A stretch of DNA of 64,000 nucleotides, from assembly GCA_029975215.1 (NCBI GenBank), contig JARKPO010000007.1, positions 1 to 64,000 on the forward strand. Reading direction: 5' to 3'. Both the position numbers and the translations under genes were made by a program. Source of the DNA: Levilinea sp. (GTDB lineage Bacteria; Chloroflexota; Anaerolineae; Anaerolineales; Anaerolineaceae). This document shows, in pieces, positions 48,495-57,824 of this stretch. The notes beneath the pieces were generated by a model. It did no database searches. It had not been told where the DNA came from and saw nothing but the letters and a program-made list of their open reading frames with translations. The number at the start of each line of letters is the position of its first letter. Positions within the stretch are counted from its first letter, which is position 1.

Positions 48495-49649
48495 ATGTCC
48501 GATTCTTTACCCCTTGGCGCTGCGGTTGAACGCACCATGCGCCTGGTGGAGCTTTTGCTGTCTGCTCCCGACGGCCTTACCCCCCAGGAACTGCTTTTAC
48601 AGCTAGATATTTCGCGCAGCACCCTCTTTTTGCTCCTGCGCAGCATGAAGGCTTTGGGATATGTGGAGCAGGCCGAGAAGCGCGGCCGCTACTATCCCGG
48701 CCCGCGCCTGCAAACCTGGCAGCAGCCCAGCCCGCCCCTCTCACGCGATCTGCTCACCGCCTTTTACCAGGAGGGTGCGCGCCTCAACAACCCCGAGACC
48801 CTGGCGCTGACGGTGCGTGCCGAAGCGGGCGTGCTGGTGGTGGGGCAGGTGGAAGGCAGCCAGCAGGTGCGCAGCGTGCTTCAGCCCGGCCAGGTGTACA
48901 CCAACCTGCGTGCCGCGGCTGAAGTGTTGGCAGAATTCCCCAGCGCCGAGGTGCGGACCTACGGCTATCACTTTTATGAAAATGAAGACAGCCTGGAACT
49001 GGCCCTGCCGGTGTGTCCCGACGGCGCCACCCCCCAGGCTGCCCTGCTGCTCAGCGCGCCGCGCTTCCGCTGGCGTTCGGAAATTTTCCTGGAACGCCAT
49101 CTGCCCGAACAGCGCGCCCTGGCCGCCCGGCTTTCTCACCAAATGGGCGCGACCGCCTACACCCCCTTTCACTATCACCCCGCCGCCCAACTTCAGCCTT
49201 CCGGTCCGCTTTCACCCGAAGAGATTTCCAACTTCCTGCAAGGTCCCTGGACGGCGCGCCTGGCCTGTGTGCGTCCCGACGGCCGCCCCCATGTCATCCC
49301 CGTCTGGCAGGAATGGGACGGCAGCGCTTTTTGCGTGGTGGCCTGGCAGGGTTCGCAGTGGGCCGATTACGTCGCCCAGGATCCCAACGTCTCGCTGACG
49401 GTGGACGAGCCCTGGCCCCCGCTGCGGCGGGTGGTGGTGCGCGGGGTCGCCGAGCCGCTGGCCGCGGGCGACCCAGAGGCCCTGCACAAACTGGTGCGCT
49501 CGCTGGCCAGCCGCTATTTGGGTCAGCTGACCCCCGGCTTGCTGGAGCAGGTGCAGGGGGCTTTTCGCATTCAGCCACAGGCGGTACGCGGCTGGATGGG
49601 CGTGCCGGGGACACCCGCGCGAGGGTCAGCACATGCATCTGGAAATTGA
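48495..49649 (+). CDS. Fusion regulator: IclR-type HTH/ligand domain + C-terminal pyridoxamine-5'-phosphate-oxidase-like (FMN-binding split barrel) domain
   Basis: N: 'AVERTMRLVELLLSAPDGLTPQELLLQLDISRSTLFLLLRSMKALGYVEQ'; C: 'FLQGPWTARLACVRPDGRPHVIPVWQEWDGSAFCVVAWQGSQWADYVAQDPNVSLTVDEPWPPLRRVVVRGVAEPL'. Confidence 0.8.
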   Translation: MSDSLPLGAAVERTMRLVELLLSAPDGLTPQELLLQLDISRSTLFLLLRSMKALGYVEQAEKRGRYYPGPRLQTWQQPSPPLSRDLLTAFYQEGARLNNPETLALTVRAEAGVLVVGQVEGSQQVRSVLQPGQVYTNLRAAAEVLAEFPSAEVRTYGYHFYENEDSLELALPVCPDGATPQAALLLSAPRFRWRSEIFLERHLPEQRALAARLSHQMGATAYTPFHYHPAAQLQPSGPLSPEEISNFLQGPWTARLACVRPDGRPHVIPVWQEWDGSAFCVVAWQGSQWADYVAQDPNVSLTVDEPWPPLRRVVVRGVAEPLAAGDPEALHKLVRSLASRYLGQLTPGLLEQVQGAFRIQPQAVRGWMGVPGTPARGSAHASGN

Positions 49650-50397
49650 TCACCTCTCCCACACCTTTGCGGGCCGCCCGCCGCGCGCAGCCCTGGCAGA
49701 CCTGAGCTTCGCGGTGCCCTCCGGCCAGTTCACCGCCGTCATCGGCCCCAGCGGCTGCGGCAAGTCTACGCTGCTGCGCCTGGCGGCAGGGCTGCTGCCG
49801 GTGCAGGAGGGAAGTTTGCGGCTGGGCGGGCAGACCCCGTCTCAGGCGGGCGCCCAGCGGAGCGTGGCCTGGATGGCGCAAAGCCCGGCCCTGCTGCCCT
49901 GGCGCACGGTGCGCGATAACGTTTTGCTGGCCTTGCGCTTTTTGCCCGCAGGCCATGCTGCCCGCCTTTCGGTGGACGAGGCACTGGCGCGCGTGGGGCT
50001 GTTGGATTCGGCCAACGCGTACCCTTTCATGCTCTCCGGCGGGATGCAGCAGCGCCTGGCCCTGGCGCGCACTTTGATGCTGGACGCCGGACTGTGGCTG
50101 ATGGACGAACCCTTCGCCGCCCTGGATGAGCTGACCCGCGAGCGCCTCACCCACGAATTGCTGAACTTGTGGCAGGCCCAGCGCCCCACCGTGCTGTGGG
50201 TTACCCACCACATTCAAGAAGCCCTGCGTCTGGCCGATCGGGTGGTGGTGCTTTCCCCGCGTCCGGCCCGCCTGATCCTGGACCTGCCGGTGGAGCTGCC
50301 GCGCCCGCGCCCCGAAAGCTCGCCCGCGTTTCAGGCGCTGTTGGGCCGTCTGCGCGCCGCCCTGGGCCTGGCCGCCGCGGCCGCGGAGGGCGCATGA
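49633..50397 (+). CDS. ABC transporter ATP-binding protein (NitT/TauT type)
   Basis: Walker A 'GPSGCGKSTLL', 'LSGGMQQRLALAR', Walker B 'LWLMDEPFAALD'. Confidence 0.93.
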   Translation: MHLEIDHLSHTFAGRPPRAALADLSFAVPSGQFTAVIGPSGCGKSTLLRLAAGLLPVQEGSLRLGGQTPSQAGAQRSVAWMAQSPALLPWRTVRDNVLLALRFLPAGHAARLSVDEALARVGLLDSANAYPFMLSGGMQQRLALARTLMLDAGLWLMDEPFAALDELTRERLTHELLNLWQAQRPTVLWVTHHIQEALRLADRVVVLSPRPARLILDLPVELPRPRPESSPAFQALLGRLRAALGLAAAAAEGA

Positions 50398-51167
50398 AGC
50401 CCCGCGCCGTCTGGAACCCCCGCGATCTGCTCACTGCAGGGCTGATTGTGTTCACCTTCTTTCTGCTGTGGGAATTGAGCGTGCGCCTGCTCGACATGCC
50501 GGTGTACCTGCTGCCGTCCCCCAGCCTGGTGACCCTTACCCTGTTTCAAAACACGGGCCTGTATGCCCAGGCCACCGCGTTGACATTGGGAGAGGCTCTG
50601 GTGGGGCTGGTACTGGGGCTGTCGGCCGGTTTTTTGCTGGCCAGCATACTGGTTTTGCGCCCAGGGCTGGAAGGCGGCGTGATGACCCTGGCGATCCTGG
50701 TCAAATCCACCCCAATGGTGGCAATTGCCCCCCTGCTGACCCTGTGGATGGGCTTTGGGGTGCTGCCCAAAATCGTCATCACCGCCCTGATGACCTTTTT
50801 TCCCGTGCTGGTCAACATCCTCACCGGCCTGCAGCGCACCGACCCAGCCCTACTGGACCTGTTCCGCGCCTGGCACGCCAGCCGCTGGGAAACCTTTCTC
50901 TTTTTGCGCCTGCCCTCTTCCCTGCCTTACCTGTTCGCCGCGCTGAAGATCAGCGCGCCCCTGGCTCTCATCGGCGCGGTGGTGGCCGAATGGACGGGCG
51001 CCTCCGGCGGGCTGGGGCGCACCATGTGGCTGGCCTACACCAATCTCAACCTGCCTTATCTGTTTGCCGCCATCTTCATCCTGGCTGCAGTCGGCATGTT
51101 TCTGTATCAGTTTTTGGCCTGGCTGGAGGCCCGTGCGGTCTTCTGGCAGGTGCCCCCGCAAGACTAA
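50394..51167 (+). CDS. ABC transporter permease (NitT/TauT type)
   Basis: BPD permease with 'EWTGASGGLGRTMWLAYTNLNLPYLFAAI'; 4-nt overlap with ATPase gene. Confidence 0.92.
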   Translation: MKPRAVWNPRDLLTAGLIVFTFFLLWELSVRLLDMPVYLLPSPSLVTLTLFQNTGLYAQATALTLGEALVGLVLGLSAGFLLASILVLRPGLEGGVMTLAILVKSTPMVAIAPLLTLWMGFGVLPKIVITALMTFFPVLVNILTGLQRTDPALLDLFRAWHASRWETFLFLRLPSSLPYLFAALKISAPLALIGAVVAEWTGASGGLGRTMWLAYTNLNLPYLFAAIFILAAVGMFLYQFLAWLEARAVFWQVPPQD

Positions 51168-51196
51168 CTCTTATCCAATGAATAGGGAAAACGAAG

Positions 51197-52192
51197 ATGA
51201 AAACGAAGATGTTATTTCGCTGGTTCTTGGGGATGGGGATGCTGGTATCGCTTTTGGGCTGCCGTCCGGCGCAGCCCGCCGCGCCCGATCAGCTGACCTT
51301 TATGGCTGGCTACAAACCGCAGGCCAACCTGCCCTTTGTGGGCGTGTATGTGGCCCAGGAGAAAGGTTTTTTTGCTGAAGAAAACCTCCAGGTCGACATT
51401 CAGCATTCTGCGGGGCAGGGGCAGCATTTACAGTTGGTGGCGGCGGGCGAAGTGCAGGTGACCACCCAGGACGCGGGTATTTTATTGCAGCGCCGTTCTA
51501 CCCCCGGGTTGCCGCTGGTCTCCATCGCCCTCATCGGCCAGCGCGGCCAGCAAGCCTTTGCAGCCCTGCAGTCCACCGGGCTGAAGACCCCTCAGGATTG
51601 GGCCGGTCATACCGTGGGGTACAAAGGCTCCCCTCCGCCGGAATTATTCGCGCTGATGGCGGCCAACAACTTGAGCCAGGACGACGTGCAGTTGGTGAAC
51701 GTTGGCTTTGACCCGCGCATCTTATCGGAAGGCAAAGTGGACGTCTACCCCGTGTTTAAGTCCAACGAACCCGATATGCTGCGTTCCTGGGGTTACGAGC
51801 TGACCCTGTGGGACCCCGCTGATTACGGCGTGCCCAGCCTGGGGCTGACCTACGTCACCAGTCAGGAAACCCTGGACACCCAGCCGGAGAAGTTGGCGCG
51901 TTTTCTGCGCGCCGCCCTGAAAGGCATAGACTACGCCAGCCAGAACCTGGATGAGGCTGTGAATATTGTGATGAAATACGCCGGAGAACAGGCTGATCCG
52001 AAGCACCAGCGCTTTATGCTGGAAACCGAGCTGGCCGACTACCGCAGCCCCGTCACCGAGGCGCACGGTGCCGGTTGGCAGACTGAAGAGCAGTGGTCAG
52101 CCCTGGCAGAAATGCTGCTGAAATATGAACTGGTGAAAGAAGTCAACGTGGCAGGTGCGTTCACCAACGAACTGCTGCCCCAAAGCAAGTAA
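51197..52192 (+). CDS. ABC transporter substrate-binding lipoprotein, NMT1/THI5 (ThiY/RibY)-like
   Basis: Lipobox 'MLVSLLGC'; 'FVGVYVAQEKGFFAEENLQVDIQHSAGQGQHLQLVAAGEVQVTTQDA'. Confidence 0.87.
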   Translation: MKTKMLFRWFLGMGMLVSLLGCRPAQPAAPDQLTFMAGYKPQANLPFVGVYVAQEKGFFAEENLQVDIQHSAGQGQHLQLVAAGEVQVTTQDAGILLQRRSTPGLPLVSIALIGQRGQQAFAALQSTGLKTPQDWAGHTVGYKGSPPPELFALMAANNLSQDDVQLVNVGFDPRILSEGKVDVYPVFKSNEPDMLRSWGYELTLWDPADYGVPSLGLTYVTSQETLDTQPEKLARFLRAALKGIDYASQNLDEAVNIVMKYAGEQADPKHQRFMLETELADYRSPVTEAHGAGWQTEEQWSALAEMLLKYELVKEVNVAGAFTNELLPQSK

Positions 52193-52194
52193 TC

Positions 52195-52503
52195 CTAAGG
52201 CAGCCAGCGGCCGATATCCGCCCAGGCATACTCCAGGTGAGCCGCAAGGTTCTTACCGGCCTTGCGTTTCACCTGGCGGTGGGCAAATTCCATCAGCTCC
52301 AGTCCGCCGATCTCATCCAGGCGGCGGCCGATCTGGCGCGCGCCCTCATGGCGGCACTGAGCGTTAAATGGGCGGCCGGGACGTTCGGAGAGGTAATCTT
52401 CCTTTTGACCGATGGTGATCAACTCGCTGATCAGGCGGTTGACCTCTTCGCGTTTCGCGGGAGGGCAGGGGGCTAAATTGAAAAAATCGCTAAAGAAACT
52501 CAT
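52195..52503 (-). CDS. Small hypothetical protein
   Basis: 'MSFFSDFFNLAPCPPAKREEVNRLISELITIGQKEDYLSERPGRPFN...' with SD 'ggagaaa' upstream. Confidence 0.65.
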   Translation of the reverse strand: MSFFSDFFNLAPCPPAKREEVNRLISELITIGQKEDYLSERPGRPFNAQCRHEGARQIGRRLDEIGGLELMEFAHRQVKRKAGKNLAAHLEYAWADIGRWLP

Positions 52504-52578
52504 GCGCGTTTCTCCTCCAACGCCGGTCGGTACGGCGCAGTCATTTGACTTCATTATACTTTATGGTAAAACAAAGCC

Positions 52579-53331
52579 ATGCGATGGATTTACCTTTCCC
52601 CTCATTTAGATGATGCCGTCTTATCCTGCGGTGGGCTGATCTGGGAGCAGGTTCAGGCCGGCGCGCAGGTGGAAATTTGGACGATCTGCGCCGGGGATCC
52701 CCCCCGCGGGCCGTTTTTCCCCTTCGCCGAAGAGCTGCACCAGCGTTGGGGCACCAGCGGAGAGGCCGCCCTGGCGGTTCGCCGCGCCGAAGACCGCGCC
52801 GCCTGTGCACAATTGGGGGCCGTCTCCCGTCACTTTGACCTGCCGGACTGCATCTACCGCCGCCAGCCGGGCAGCGATCTGCCTCTGGTGGAACGCTCGG
52901 AAGATTTGTTCCGCGGGCTGAACCCGGTGGAACAGCCCCTGGTGGAAGCCTGGGCGCAGCGCCTGAGACAGGCATTGGAGGGTGAATCCGCCCAGGTGGT
53001 CAGCCCCCTGACCCTGGGCGGCCATATGGATCACGCCCTGACGCGCGCCGCGGCCGAAAAGCTGGGGCGGCGGCTGTGGTATTACCCCGATTACCCCTAC
53101 GCCGCCATGCACGCGGTGAATGTGCCCGCCTGGCTGGGGCCGGGCTGGGAGGGCTTAGCCCAGGCCGTTTCTGCCCAGGGGCTGGAGGCCTGGCAGGCAG
53201 CTGTGGCCGCCTATGCCTCGCAGATCAGCTCTTTTTGGCCGGGGATCGAGGCCATGCGCGCCGCGGTGGCCGCCTACGAGCAAACCCAGGCCGGTATGCG
53301 CTTGTGGCGCAAGATTGGAGAAAGTGGATAA
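52579..53331 (+). CDS. PIG-L/LmbE-family deacetylase
   Basis: 'YLSPHLDDAVLSCGGLI' (PHxDD-like), 'GGHMDHALTR'. Confidence 0.9.
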   Translation: MRWIYLSPHLDDAVLSCGGLIWEQVQAGAQVEIWTICAGDPPRGPFFPFAEELHQRWGTSGEAALAVRRAEDRAACAQLGAVSRHFDLPDCIYRRQPGSDLPLVERSEDLFRGLNPVEQPLVEAWAQRLRQALEGESAQVVSPLTLGGHMDHALTRAAAEKLGRRLWYYPDYPYAAMHAVNVPAWLGPGWEGLAQAVSAQGLEAWQAAVAAYASQISSFWPGIEAMRAAVAAYEQTQAGMRLWRKIGESG

Positions 53332-53371
53332 ATAATCACCTTGCGATTTGTTCTTGTGCTATACTGGAAAC

Positions 53372-53623
53372 ATGCAAGAACGTTCATTCTGGTTATCCTG
53401 GGCGCACAACTTGCAACGTTGGGGGCTGCGTGAACCCGTTGCAGCCTTACTTGAAGCTGGAGGACCGCTGTCGCTTCTCCTGGCGCAGGTGGTCTATTTG
53501 GGTCAACCTCTGTTAAGCGGATCTTCCTCAGCTGGGGCCTGGCAGGCTCTGGCGGAGATGTTGGAAGACCCGCTGCAAACTCGTTCTTTTGCCGCATTTT
53601 TGCGGGAGGAGGAGGTTGCGTAA
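53372..53623 (+). CDS. Small hypothetical protein, first gene of uncharacterised cluster
   Basis: ATG 53372 downstream of 'tgtgctatactgg' promoter-like sequence; 1-nt overlap with next gene. Confidence 0.6.
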   Translation: MQERSFWLSWAHNLQRWGLREPVAALLEAGGPLSLLLAQVVYLGQPLLSGSSSAGAWQALAEMLEDPLQTRSFAAFLREEEVA

Positions 53624-54378
53624 TGGCATTATCCAGTATCCTCGGGATCGGGCTGGTGGGGCTGGGGCTGGCGCTGCTGTTCTTTTTTGCGCTGCCGGGC
53701 CGCCAGCGAGAGGCGCACGCCTGGCGCCCCATCCCGGCCATTCGCCGTCTCCGGCGCGCCATTGGTCTGGCGGTGGAGGACGGCAAGCGGCTGCACATTT
53801 CTTTGGGCAAAGCCAACCTGCTGACGCCGGATAACGGTTCAGCGTTGTCGGCTTTAAGCACCCTGGAGCGCATCGCGCGCATGAGCGTGGTCAGCGACCG
53901 CCCGCCGGTGGTCACCAGTGGGGATGGGGCTTTGGCCGTGCTCAGCCAGGACACCCTGCAGGCCGCCTACCGCACCAGCCACGCCCTGGACCAATATGAC
54001 CCCGACCGCGGCCGCTTGAGCGGGCCGACGGCGCTTTCGTATGTCGCCGGTTCACTGCCCGTCATCCGCGATGAGCAGGTTTCTACCAATATTTTGATGG
54101 GCAACTTTGGCCCGGAAGTGGCGTTGATGACCGAAGCCAGCGAAAAGGCCCGCGCCTTCACCCTGGCGGCCAGCGATTCGCTGTCAGCTCAGGCGGTGTT
54201 ATACGCTGCCGCGGAAGAGACCCTCATCGGCGAAGAACTGTTCGCCGCCCCGGCCTATCTTCAGGCCGGCGCCGCCCACCAGGCCAGTTTGCGCGTTCAA
54301 GACGTGCTGCGCTGGGTGCTGGTGGCCCTGCTGATCTTGGGGGCGCTGCTCAAAATGGCAGGAGTGGATTTGCTATGA
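53623..54378 (+). CDS. Membrane protein of unknown function (DUF6754-like, unverified)
   Basis: N- and C-terminal TM helices, conserved-looking core 'GNFGPEVALMTEASEKARAFTLAASDSLSAQAVLYAAAEETLIGEELFA'. Confidence 0.75.
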   Translation: MALSSILGIGLVGLGLALLFFFALPGRQREAHAWRPIPAIRRLRRAIGLAVEDGKRLHISLGKANLLTPDNGSALSALSTLERIARMSVVSDRPPVVTSGDGALAVLSQDTLQAAYRTSHALDQYDPDRGRLSGPTALSYVAGSLPVIRDEQVSTNILMGNFGPEVALMTEASEKARAFTLAASDSLSAQAVLYAAAEETLIGEELFAAPAYLQAGAAHQASLRVQDVLRWVLVALLILGALLKMAGVDLL

Positions 54379-55001
54379 GATCCCCCGTTACCACTGCCGT
54401 CGCCATTGGGTTAGGTATCGTCGCCCTCCTGGGCTATTTTGTGCCCTTGCCGTTTTTGGTAGATATCCAAAGCCTGCTGCTCAGTTGGGCGGTGATATTG
54501 GCCGCGGTGGCGGCTTTGGTGGCCATTTTCAACCTGGTGCGCGTTCACGTGCGCAAGCTGCGCGGCAGCCCGCCCAAACAGCGCGGAGATGGGTACAGCC
54601 TGCTGGTGCTGATTGGGTTTGCGGTCACTTTCCTGGCGGGGCTGCTGCTGACGCCGGACCATCCTCAGTTTCAGCAGGCGGTTTTGGCGGTGCAAACGCC
54701 GGTAGAAACCAGCCTGATCGCGGTGCTGGCGGTGACCCTGGCGTACGCCAGTCTGCGCCTGCTGCAGCGCCGCCCCAACTGGATGGGCATCCTGTTTGCC
54801 CTCAGCGCGGCCTTTTTCCTGATTCTGGCCAGCGGCGCCCTCTCGGGGCTGCGCGGCCTGCCGCTTTTGGGAGATCTGCTGGGCGTGGTGGAGCGTCTGC
54901 CGCTGGCGGGCGCGCGCGGGCTTTTATTGGGCATCGGCTTAGGCAGCCTCTTGACCGGGCTGCGTATTTTGATGGGCGCGGACCGCCCATATAGTGGGTG
55001 A
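54375..55001 (+). CDS. Multi-TM membrane protein of unknown function
   Basis: About six hydrophobic segments; 4-nt ATGA overlap with upstream gene. Confidence 0.75.
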   Translation: MRSPVTTAVAIGLGIVALLGYFVPLPFLVDIQSLLLSWAVILAAVAALVAIFNLVRVHVRKLRGSPPKQRGDGYSLLVLIGFAVTFLAGLLLTPDHPQFQQAVLAVQTPVETSLIAVLAVTLAYASLRLLQRRPNWMGILFALSAAFFLILASGALSGLRGLPLLGDLLGVVERLPLAGARGLLLGIGLGSLLTGLRILMGADRPYSG

Positions 55002-55003
55002 GC

Positions 55004-57817
55004 ATGGCTGAGAAGCATTGTCCGATTTGCGGAAGCAGCAATACCGAGGCGGCCACCAACTGCCAGTTTTGCGGCGCGCCCTTTGGGGACCTGCCGGCTC
55101 GCCCCGAGCCGGACGATACCCCGGATTGGCTGAAGGATTTCCAATCCACCGACAGCGGCGCCGCAGAACCAGAACCCGCCGCCCCGGCTGAATCGGGCCT
55201 GCCCGATTGGCTCTCCTCCATCCGCCAACGCTCTGCCGCAGAAGAAGCGCCGGGGGTGGAGGGTCTTTTGGGCGCGGAGGAAGAGGAATCCGGCGCGGTG
55301 AAAGCCGACCTGCCCGACTGGCTTTCAGATTTGCGCCCCAGCGCGGCCGAACCGCCCGCCCCAGCGGCGAGCGCGGCTGAACCCGAAGAAGACGACACCG
55401 CCTGGCTGAAGGGCCTGGGCGATTGGCAAAACGGCCCCCTGGGCGGAGATTCCAGCACCTCGGCCACCGAACCTGAGGGGGATGATTGGCTGCGTAATTT
55501 GGGGGGCGGGCTGGACGAGATCCCCGCTGAGCCGCCTTTACCGGTGCAGCCAGCAGGAAACCAGGATTGGCTGGGCGACTTGCGCAATTTGTCAACTGAA
55601 CGCGCTGCTGCCCCCTCAGAAGAACCCTCGGCGTTGGAAGGGCTTCCCTCCTGGTTGGAGGATACCCCCGCACCGCAAACCTCCGCTGCTTCCGAAGACA
55701 ATTTCCAGGATTGGCTGGCGGATGTTCCCGAAGAACTGCCGGCCCAGCCCAGCAGCGCGGCCGAGACCGGGCTGGGGGATTTGCCGGATTGGATGCAGAC
55801 TCCTCCGGCCGCTGACGAGACGCCCATCGCTGCCGGAAACGAGCCAGATTGGCTGAGCGCATTCGCCGCGGAAACCTCCGCGCAGGAGACTCCCGCAGAA
55901 GCCGCCCCTGCCTCAGACGACACCCCCGACTGGCTCAAATCTTTCGCCAGCGAGATCCCCGCGCCAGAAACGCCCGCCGCTGCCGGAAACGAGCCAGATT
56001 GGCTGAGCGCATTCGCCGCGGACACCTCCGCGCAGGAGACTCCCGCAGAAGCCGCCCCTGCGGCTGCAGAGGACGGAACCCCCGACTGGCTGAAAGAATT
56101 CGCCAGCGAGACCCCCGCGCCAGAAACGCCTGCCGCTGCCGGAAACGAGCCGGATTGGCTGAGCGCATTCGCCGCGGATACCTCCGCGCAGGAGACCCCC
56201 GCAGAAGCCGCCCCTGCGGCTGCAGAGGACGGAACTCCCGACTGGCTGAAAGAATTCGCGGCCGACTTCTCTGCTCAGGAAACGCCGGAAGCTGAACCCC
56301 CAGCCCCCGCTTCCCCAGGTGAGACTCGCGTTTTCCAGGGCGAGACGCGCGCATTTGACCTGCCGGAAAGCGAACCGTCCTCCGGCGAGACCGCCGATTG
56401 GCTGCGCGCCTTTGCCAGCGAAGACAGCAGCGTATTCGCCACCCCAACCTCAGACACCGCCCCCATCAGCGGCGAGCCAGTTCCAGCCTTCGCCCTGGGA
56501 GATGGAGCCGATCTGCCCGATTGGCTTTCTGAAGTCGACCTATCGGAAATGAACCTGGAAAGCGACACTTCCGGCGATGCGGCCCTGGCTTCTGCGGATC
56601 AGGTTCCCGATTGGCTGCGAGATAAGGCCAGCCAGGCCGGGGTAGAACTGAGCGGTGAAACTGAGGCTGAAGCGGAAGCCGCAGCCCCTGCAGGCGAACT
56701 GGCCCCGGCGGCGCTGCCTGCCTGGTTGCAGGCCATGCGGCCGGTAGAAGCCGTCATGCAAACCGGGGCCGAAGGCGCGCTGGTGGAAAGTGAACATGTA
56801 GAAAAAGCCGGGCCGCTGGCCGGCATTCAGGGCATTTTGCCCACGCTGGATCTGACCCGCCAATACCGCAAGCCTCCGCGCTATTCGTCCAAGCTAAAAA
56901 CCTCCGAAAAACAGCGCGAACATGCCGAACTGCTGGACGCATTGGTCTCCGGTGAATCTCAGCCGCAGCAAGTGCAGCGCGAATTTGTGCAAGCCCCCCA
57001 ACGGGCCATGCGCATTGGCATCGGCCTGCTGCTGATCCTGGTGGTGGTGCTCACCTACCTGTTCGGCGGCGTCCCGGCGAACCCTGCTGCGCCCGTGGAG
57101 GTGCTGAACTTCAACAACGCCGTGGGCGCGCTGCCCTCAGGCAGCACCGTGCTGCTGGCAGTGGATTATGCCCCGGCCTATTCGGGTGAAATGCGGCTGG
57201 CCGCCACGCGGGTGGTGCAGATGCTCATGGAAAAGGGCCTGCGCCTGGCCCTGGTTTCTACCCAGGTGACCGGGCCGGTGCTGGGCGCGGATCTGCTGCG
57301 CAGCGCCGCGGCGGAACTGCCCGCGGGCAGTTTTAATTTCGATGAACAAAGCGCCAACCTGGGCTATTTGCCGGGCGGCATCGCCTCGCTGCGCGAATTT
57401 GCCAACCAACCGCGCCGGGCCGTCCGCTGGCCGGGCATGTGGGACCGGCCCGCAGTGCAGCAGGTGAACGCTCTGACGGATTTCTCTGCGATTATCGTCC
57501 TGACCGATCAAGTGGAAGGCGGGCGGGCCTGGATGGAACAGGTGCAGCCCCTCTACGGCGAGCGTCCCTTCCTGCTGGTCTCCAGCGCCCAGGCGGCGCC
57601 GGTGCTTCAGGCCTATGTCAACGAGGGTCAGGCGGATGGATTGGTGGCCGGTTTCACCGGCGGCATGGCGTTTGCCGGATTATCCGGGCAGACGCCGGCT
57701 GGTTTAGGGGGATGGTGGGGCAGCTACCGCGCCGGGTTGTTCCTGGCGGTGGTGCTGATCTTCTTGGGGGTGATCCTTCAGGCGCTGATCCGCCTGAGCA
57801 CCCGCCGGAAAGCGTGA
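55004..57817 (+). CDS. Zinc-ribbon membrane protein with long disordered region carrying about 19 (P/x)DWL motifs
   Basis: 'CPICGSSNTEAATNCQFCGAPFG' N-terminus; repeats PDWLSAF/PDWLKEF; TM 'IGLLLILVVVLTYLFGGV'; C-terminal extracytoplasmic domain and final TM. Confidence 0.8.
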   Translation: MAEKHCPICGSSNTEAATNCQFCGAPFGDLPARPEPDDTPDWLKDFQSTDSGAAEPEPAAPAESGLPDWLSSIRQRSAAEEAPGVEGLLGAEEEESGAVKADLPDWLSDLRPSAAEPPAPAASAAEPEEDDTAWLKGLGDWQNGPLGGDSSTSATEPEGDDWLRNLGGGLDEIPAEPPLPVQPAGNQDWLGDLRNLSTERAAAPSEEPSALEGLPSWLEDTPAPQTSAASEDNFQDWLADVPEELPAQPSSAAETGLGDLPDWMQTPPAADETPIAAGNEPDWLSAFAAETSAQETPAEAAPASDDTPDWLKSFASEIPAPETPAAAGNEPDWLSAFAADTSAQETPAEAAPAAAEDGTPDWLKEFASETPAPETPAAAGNEPDWLSAFAADTSAQETPAEAAPAAAEDGTPDWLKEFAADFSAQETPEAEPPAPASPGETRVFQGETRAFDLPESEPSSGETADWLRAFASEDSSVFATPTSDTAPISGEPVPAFALGDGADLPDWLSEVDLSEMNLESDTSGDAALASADQVPDWLRDKASQAGVELSGETEAEAEAAAPAGELAPAALPAWLQAMRPVEAVMQTGAEGALVESEHVEKAGPLAGIQGILPTLDLTRQYRKPPRYSSKLKTSEKQREHAELLDALVSGESQPQQVQREFVQAPQRAMRIGIGLLLILVVVLTYLFGGVPANPAAPVEVLNFNNAVGALPSGSTVLLAVDYAPAYSGEMRLAATRVVQMLMEKGLRLALVSTQVTGPVLGADLLRSAAAELPAGSFNFDEQSANLGYLPGGIASLREFANQPRRAVRWPGMWDRPAVQQVNALTDFSAIIVLTDQVEGGRAWMEQVQPLYGERPFLLVSSAQAAPVLQAYVNEGQADGLVAGFTGGMAFAGLSGQTPAGLGGWWGSYRAGLFLAVVLIFLGVILQALIRLSTRRKA
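55831..56262 (+). repeat. In-frame tandem DNA repeat, about 150/156-bp units, about 2.8 copies
   Basis: 'tgccggaaacgagcc(a/g)gattggctgagcgcattcgccgcgg' recurs at 55831, 55981 and 56137 with the intervening sequence largely conserved. Confidence 0.9.
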
Positions 57818-57824
57818 GGCCCGG

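Noticed and set aside
55849-56295. Arg-rich repetitive ORF (148 aa) in an alternative frame
   Set aside because: Frame-shifted reading of the tandem repeat in the DWL gene.
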